A stretch of 42,616 bases of DNA from Bacteroidia bacterium (GTDB lineage: Bacteria; Bacteroidota; Bacteroidia; Chitinophagales; Saprospiraceae). The stretch is from the NCBI GenBank assembly GCA_030430845.1, contig JAUIKE010000059.1, positions 1 to 42,616 of the forward strand, read 5' to 3'. Below are positions 40,427 through 42,616 of this stretch, piece by piece. The position numbers and the translations under genes were made by a program. The notes beneath the pieces are model-generated. The model had not been told where the DNA came from. It was given only the letters and a program-made list of their open reading frames with translations, and searched no databases. Numbering within the stretch: position 1 is the first letter of the stretch; each line of letters starts with the position of its first letter.

Positions 40427-41827
40427 ATGCGTACTCTTTTTTACATATTAATAATTTGTTGCACCACTCTTGCTGTACAAGCTCAACAGAAGACTGCCTT
40501 TATCAGCCAGATCACCATTGAGGGAAACAAAAGTACCAGAAGCAATACCATCCTGCGAGAGTTGAGTTTCAGTAGGGGCGATTCAGTTGCAGTGGATGAA
40601 TTGGATGAACGACTCCGGGAAAGTGAGTTGCTACTGATGAACACCGGGCTTTTTAACCAGGTCCAGATTTTTTTTAAAAACTGGATAGCTGAAACCAATG
40701 AAGTGCATATTCACATTGTGGTGGCGGAATCCTGGTACATTTATCCCATACCGCTTTTCGAACTGGCAGACCGTAATTTTAATGTTTGGTGGGTAGATCA
40801 AAAACGCTCTTTGAAGCGTACCAATATTGGCATCAATTTTTCGCACACCAATTTTTCAGGCCGGGCCGACCGGCTTGAGCTAATCACCAAATTTGGCTAT
40901 ACCCGTAATTTTTCTCTGAAATATGAACGGCCTTATTTTAATGCCTCCCAAACCTTGGGATTCTTAATGGATGTGTCCTATTTCCAGAACAAAGAGGTCA
41001 ATTATCTTACTTTCGGTAATAAACAGGTTTTTTATAGTGAAGACGATCGCTTCGTTTACCAACGCTTTAAATCCCGCTTAGGTCTGAGCTTTCGGCCCGG
41101 CCTACGTCAGTGGCACGAATGGGAACTTTCATATAATCAAAATAAGGCCTCTTCCGTCATTTCCCGGGAGTTGAATCCTGATTTTTTTCTTAACGGCGAA
41201 GACTTTCAACGTTACTTTTCAATTAAATACAGCTTTACCAGCGATTTCAGAGACCGACGATTCTACGCTCTGAACGGCCATTATTTTGAGGCCGAAATTG
41301 AAAAAGATGGCCTCGGTATTATGAACAGCCGCAACGGACTTACCCTTAATCTGGAATACAACAAATATTGGTCCCTCTCTAAAAAATGGAGCTTTGCTCT
41401 TTTTAACAATGGAAAACTGTCTGTCATCAGAGGCCAACAACCATATAATGATAACCGGGCGGTCGGCTTTGACCAAAAAAGTATACGCGGATATGAACTT
41501 TATATCATAGATGGGCTCGATATGATGTATACCAAAAGCAGTTTGCGCTTTAATTTGATAAATAAAACTGTAACTTTCGGAAAGTTAATACCCATACCTG
41601 CTTTTCGTTATATGCCATTGCAGGTTTACCTGGCATTTAACAATGACGTGGGTATAGTGCACAGTCCTTACGAGTCTATAGACAATCCTTTCAACAACAG
41701 AGTACTCTGGGGAGGAGGATTAGGCTTGGATTTTGTACTATACAACACCAGGGTATTTAGCTTGGAATACAGTTTCAACCATCTTTTTGAAAATGGTTTA
41801 TTTATACATCTCAACCTCAATATTTAA
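40427..41827 (+). CDS. Omp85-like outer-membrane protein with a single POTRA domain
   Basis: The 466-residue product has a signal peptide (cleavage likely after VQAQ), then one POTRA domain (about residues 23-97: FISQITIEGNKSTRSNTILREL, LLLMNTGLFNQVQI). The rest is a beta-barrel pattern rich in alternating aromatic strands, ending in the C-terminal strand FENGLFIHLNLNI. It is much shorter than BamA, which has five POTRA units, and resembles TamA or small patatin-associated Omp85 proteins. It could insert or export lipids or proteins at the outer membrane. Its stop overlaps the nadK ATG by one base (TAATG). Confidence 0.88.
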   Translation: MRTLFYILIICCTTLAVQAQQKTAFISQITIEGNKSTRSNTILRELSFSRGDSVAVDELDERLRESELLLMNTGLFNQVQIFFKNWIAETNEVHIHIVVAESWYIYPIPLFELADRNFNVWWVDQKRSLKRTNIGINFSHTNFSGRADRLELITKFGYTRNFSLKYERPYFNASQTLGFLMDVSYFQNKEVNYLTFGNKQVFYSEDDRFVYQRFKSRLGLSFRPGLRQWHEWELSYNQNKASSVISRELNPDFFLNGEDFQRYFSIKYSFTSDFRDRRFYALNGHYFEAEIEKDGLGIMNSRNGLTLNLEYNKYWSLSKKWSFALFNNGKLSVIRGQQPYNDNRAVGFDQKSIRGYELYIIDGLDMMYTKSSLRFNLINKTVTFGKLIPIPAFRYMPLQVYLAFNNDVGIVHSPYESIDNPFNNRVLWGGGLGLDFVLYNTRVFSLEYSFNHLFENGLFIHLNLNI

Positions 41828-42616
41828 TGCAAATTGTTGTATTCAGTAAAGTTCTGAAAGAAAAAGACATACCTTATATACAAAACTTGTTTGATGCTCT
41901 TTTCGAGCAGGGAATCACTACCTATGTTTATGGGCCCTATCTCGAACAGATTCAAGGGAAGATTAAATTCAAGAAGGATGTAGGGGTGTTTGAAGGATAT
42001 ATGGATTTTGCCGTCAAGAAATTCAATTTTTTTATTACACTAGGAGGGGATGGCACCATTCTGGAAGCCCTTACTCATATACGTGAGCATAATGTTCCTG
42101 TATTAGGCGTTAATTTAGGGCGACTGGGTTTTTTGGCAAGTATCGAAAAAAGACATATCGAACTGGCGATCCGTTCGCTCAAGCAGGGAAGATATCAATT
42201 GGATGAGCGGCGTATGTTGTATCTTGAGTCCAATTTTCCACTCTTTGGTAACACCCGCTTTGCGCTCAACGACTTCACCTTGCATAAGCGAGATACTTCT
42301 TCTATGATCACGATCCACACTTTTATCAACGGCGCCTACCTGAACTCCTACTGGGCGGATGGTATTATAGTGGCTACGCCCACAGGTTCTACCGGGTATT
42401 CGCTCAGTTGTGGAGGTCCGATCATATTTCCGCAGTCAGGTAATTTTATTGTAACGCCGGTTGCTCCTCACAATCTGAATGTACGGCCCATAGTCATTTC
42501 GGACGACTCCGTTATTTCTTTCGAGATCGAGGGAAGAACGGAGAATTTCCTTTGTACGCTTGATTCGCGTTTTGAGACGATTACTTCTGCACATCAACTG
42601 GCCGTTCGGAAAAATG
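41827..42616 (+). CDS. nadK: NAD kinase, 3' end cut by window edge
   Basis: The frame opens with ATG at 41827, overlapping the previous stop, and stays open to the end of the window (263 codons). The NAD kinase motifs are all there: ITLGGDGTILEAL with GGDGT at residues 73-77, GVNLGRLGFLA, NDFTLHKRDTSSM, and ATPTGSTGYSLSCGGP. It phosphorylates NAD to NADP in the cytoplasm. Family members have about 290 residues, so only the last 30 or so are missing. It is cotranscribed with the Omp85-like gene and probably with the CBS gene. Confidence 0.96.
   Translation, partial: MQIVVFSKVLKEKDIPYIQNLFDALFEQGITTYVYGPYLEQIQGKIKFKKDVGVFEGYMDFAVKKFNFFITLGGDGTILEALTHIREHNVPVLGVNLGRLGFLASIEKRHIELAIRSLKQGRYQLDERRMLYLESNFPLFGNTRFALNDFTLHKRDTSSMITIHTFINGAYLNSYWADGIIVATPTGSTGYSLSCGGPIIFPQSGNFIVTPVAPHNLNVRPIVISDDSVISFEIEGRTENFLCTLDSRFETITSAHQLAVRKN

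Overview
The window reads as a chromosomal segment of a Bacteroidota bacterium. Family content points there (DUF4834, DUF4837, DUF3127, DUF2723, a CBS gene and a small Omp85-like gene leading into nadK, mevalonate pathway, COX15-type heme A synthase). Several -7 elements match the phylum's TAnnTTTG, and Shine-Dalgarno sequences are mostly absent. A member of Saprospiria is my best guess, but this is inference. Genes are dense, with no phage, transposase, rRNA, tRNA or CRISPR array that I could see.

Layout. 1-3.7 kb: threonine operon thrA(partial)-thrB-thrC. 3.7-7.1 kb: a gene-free stretch with a parS site, then mvaD overlapping a rhodanese lipoprotein, then an alpha-oxoamine synthase. 7.3-10.2 kb: ankyrin-like protein, Hsp20, HtrA protease. 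10.4-12.7 kb (minus): GT2 glycosyltransferase and a divergent Nramp-like transporter. 12.8-16.6 kb: VanX-type dipeptidase, MoxR ATPase, DUF4837 lipoprotein, ECF-like sigma factor. 16.7-22.1 kb (minus): HtpG and a 1024-residue DUF2723/TMEM260-like membrane protein. 22.6-25.8 kb: DUF4834, RluA-type pseudouridine synthase, RsmG, a cysteine-less ArsC-like protein, DUF3127 with an SSB-like tail, and a Trp-repeat secreted protein. 25.8-32 kb (minus): GH29 fucosidase, Bcp, Kazal lipoprotein, M23 peptidase, Aat, heme A synthase. 32.6-34.1 kb: SRAP protein, Dtd, MazG-like. 34.1-36.7 kb (minus): PrsW, alpha/beta hydrolase, GTDC1/QTMAN-like glycosyltransferase. 36.9-42.6 kb: SpoIIE/RsbU phosphatase, TM2-TPR-SHOCT protein, CBS protein, Omp85-like barrel, NAD kinase (partial).

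The most striking signals are non-coding. Two parS-type ParB sites lie 0.65 kb apart (one inside thrC, one just after it). About 28 kb to the right, an AT-rich gene-free block of about 0.6 kb and its left flank carry a cluster of DnaA-box-like nonamers (four exact TTTTCCACA within 530 bp), with nearest genes transcribed away on both sides. Together these suggest the window lies in the chromosome's origin domain.

Gene ends carry unusually long, near-perfect palindromes. One of 71 bp overlaps the 3' ends of two convergent genes so that both proteins end in the same six residues. A 125-bp element occurs twice with a compensatory base change in its stem, and a helically phased 10-bp repeat (TGTCCGNNNN) follows three different gene-end hairpins.
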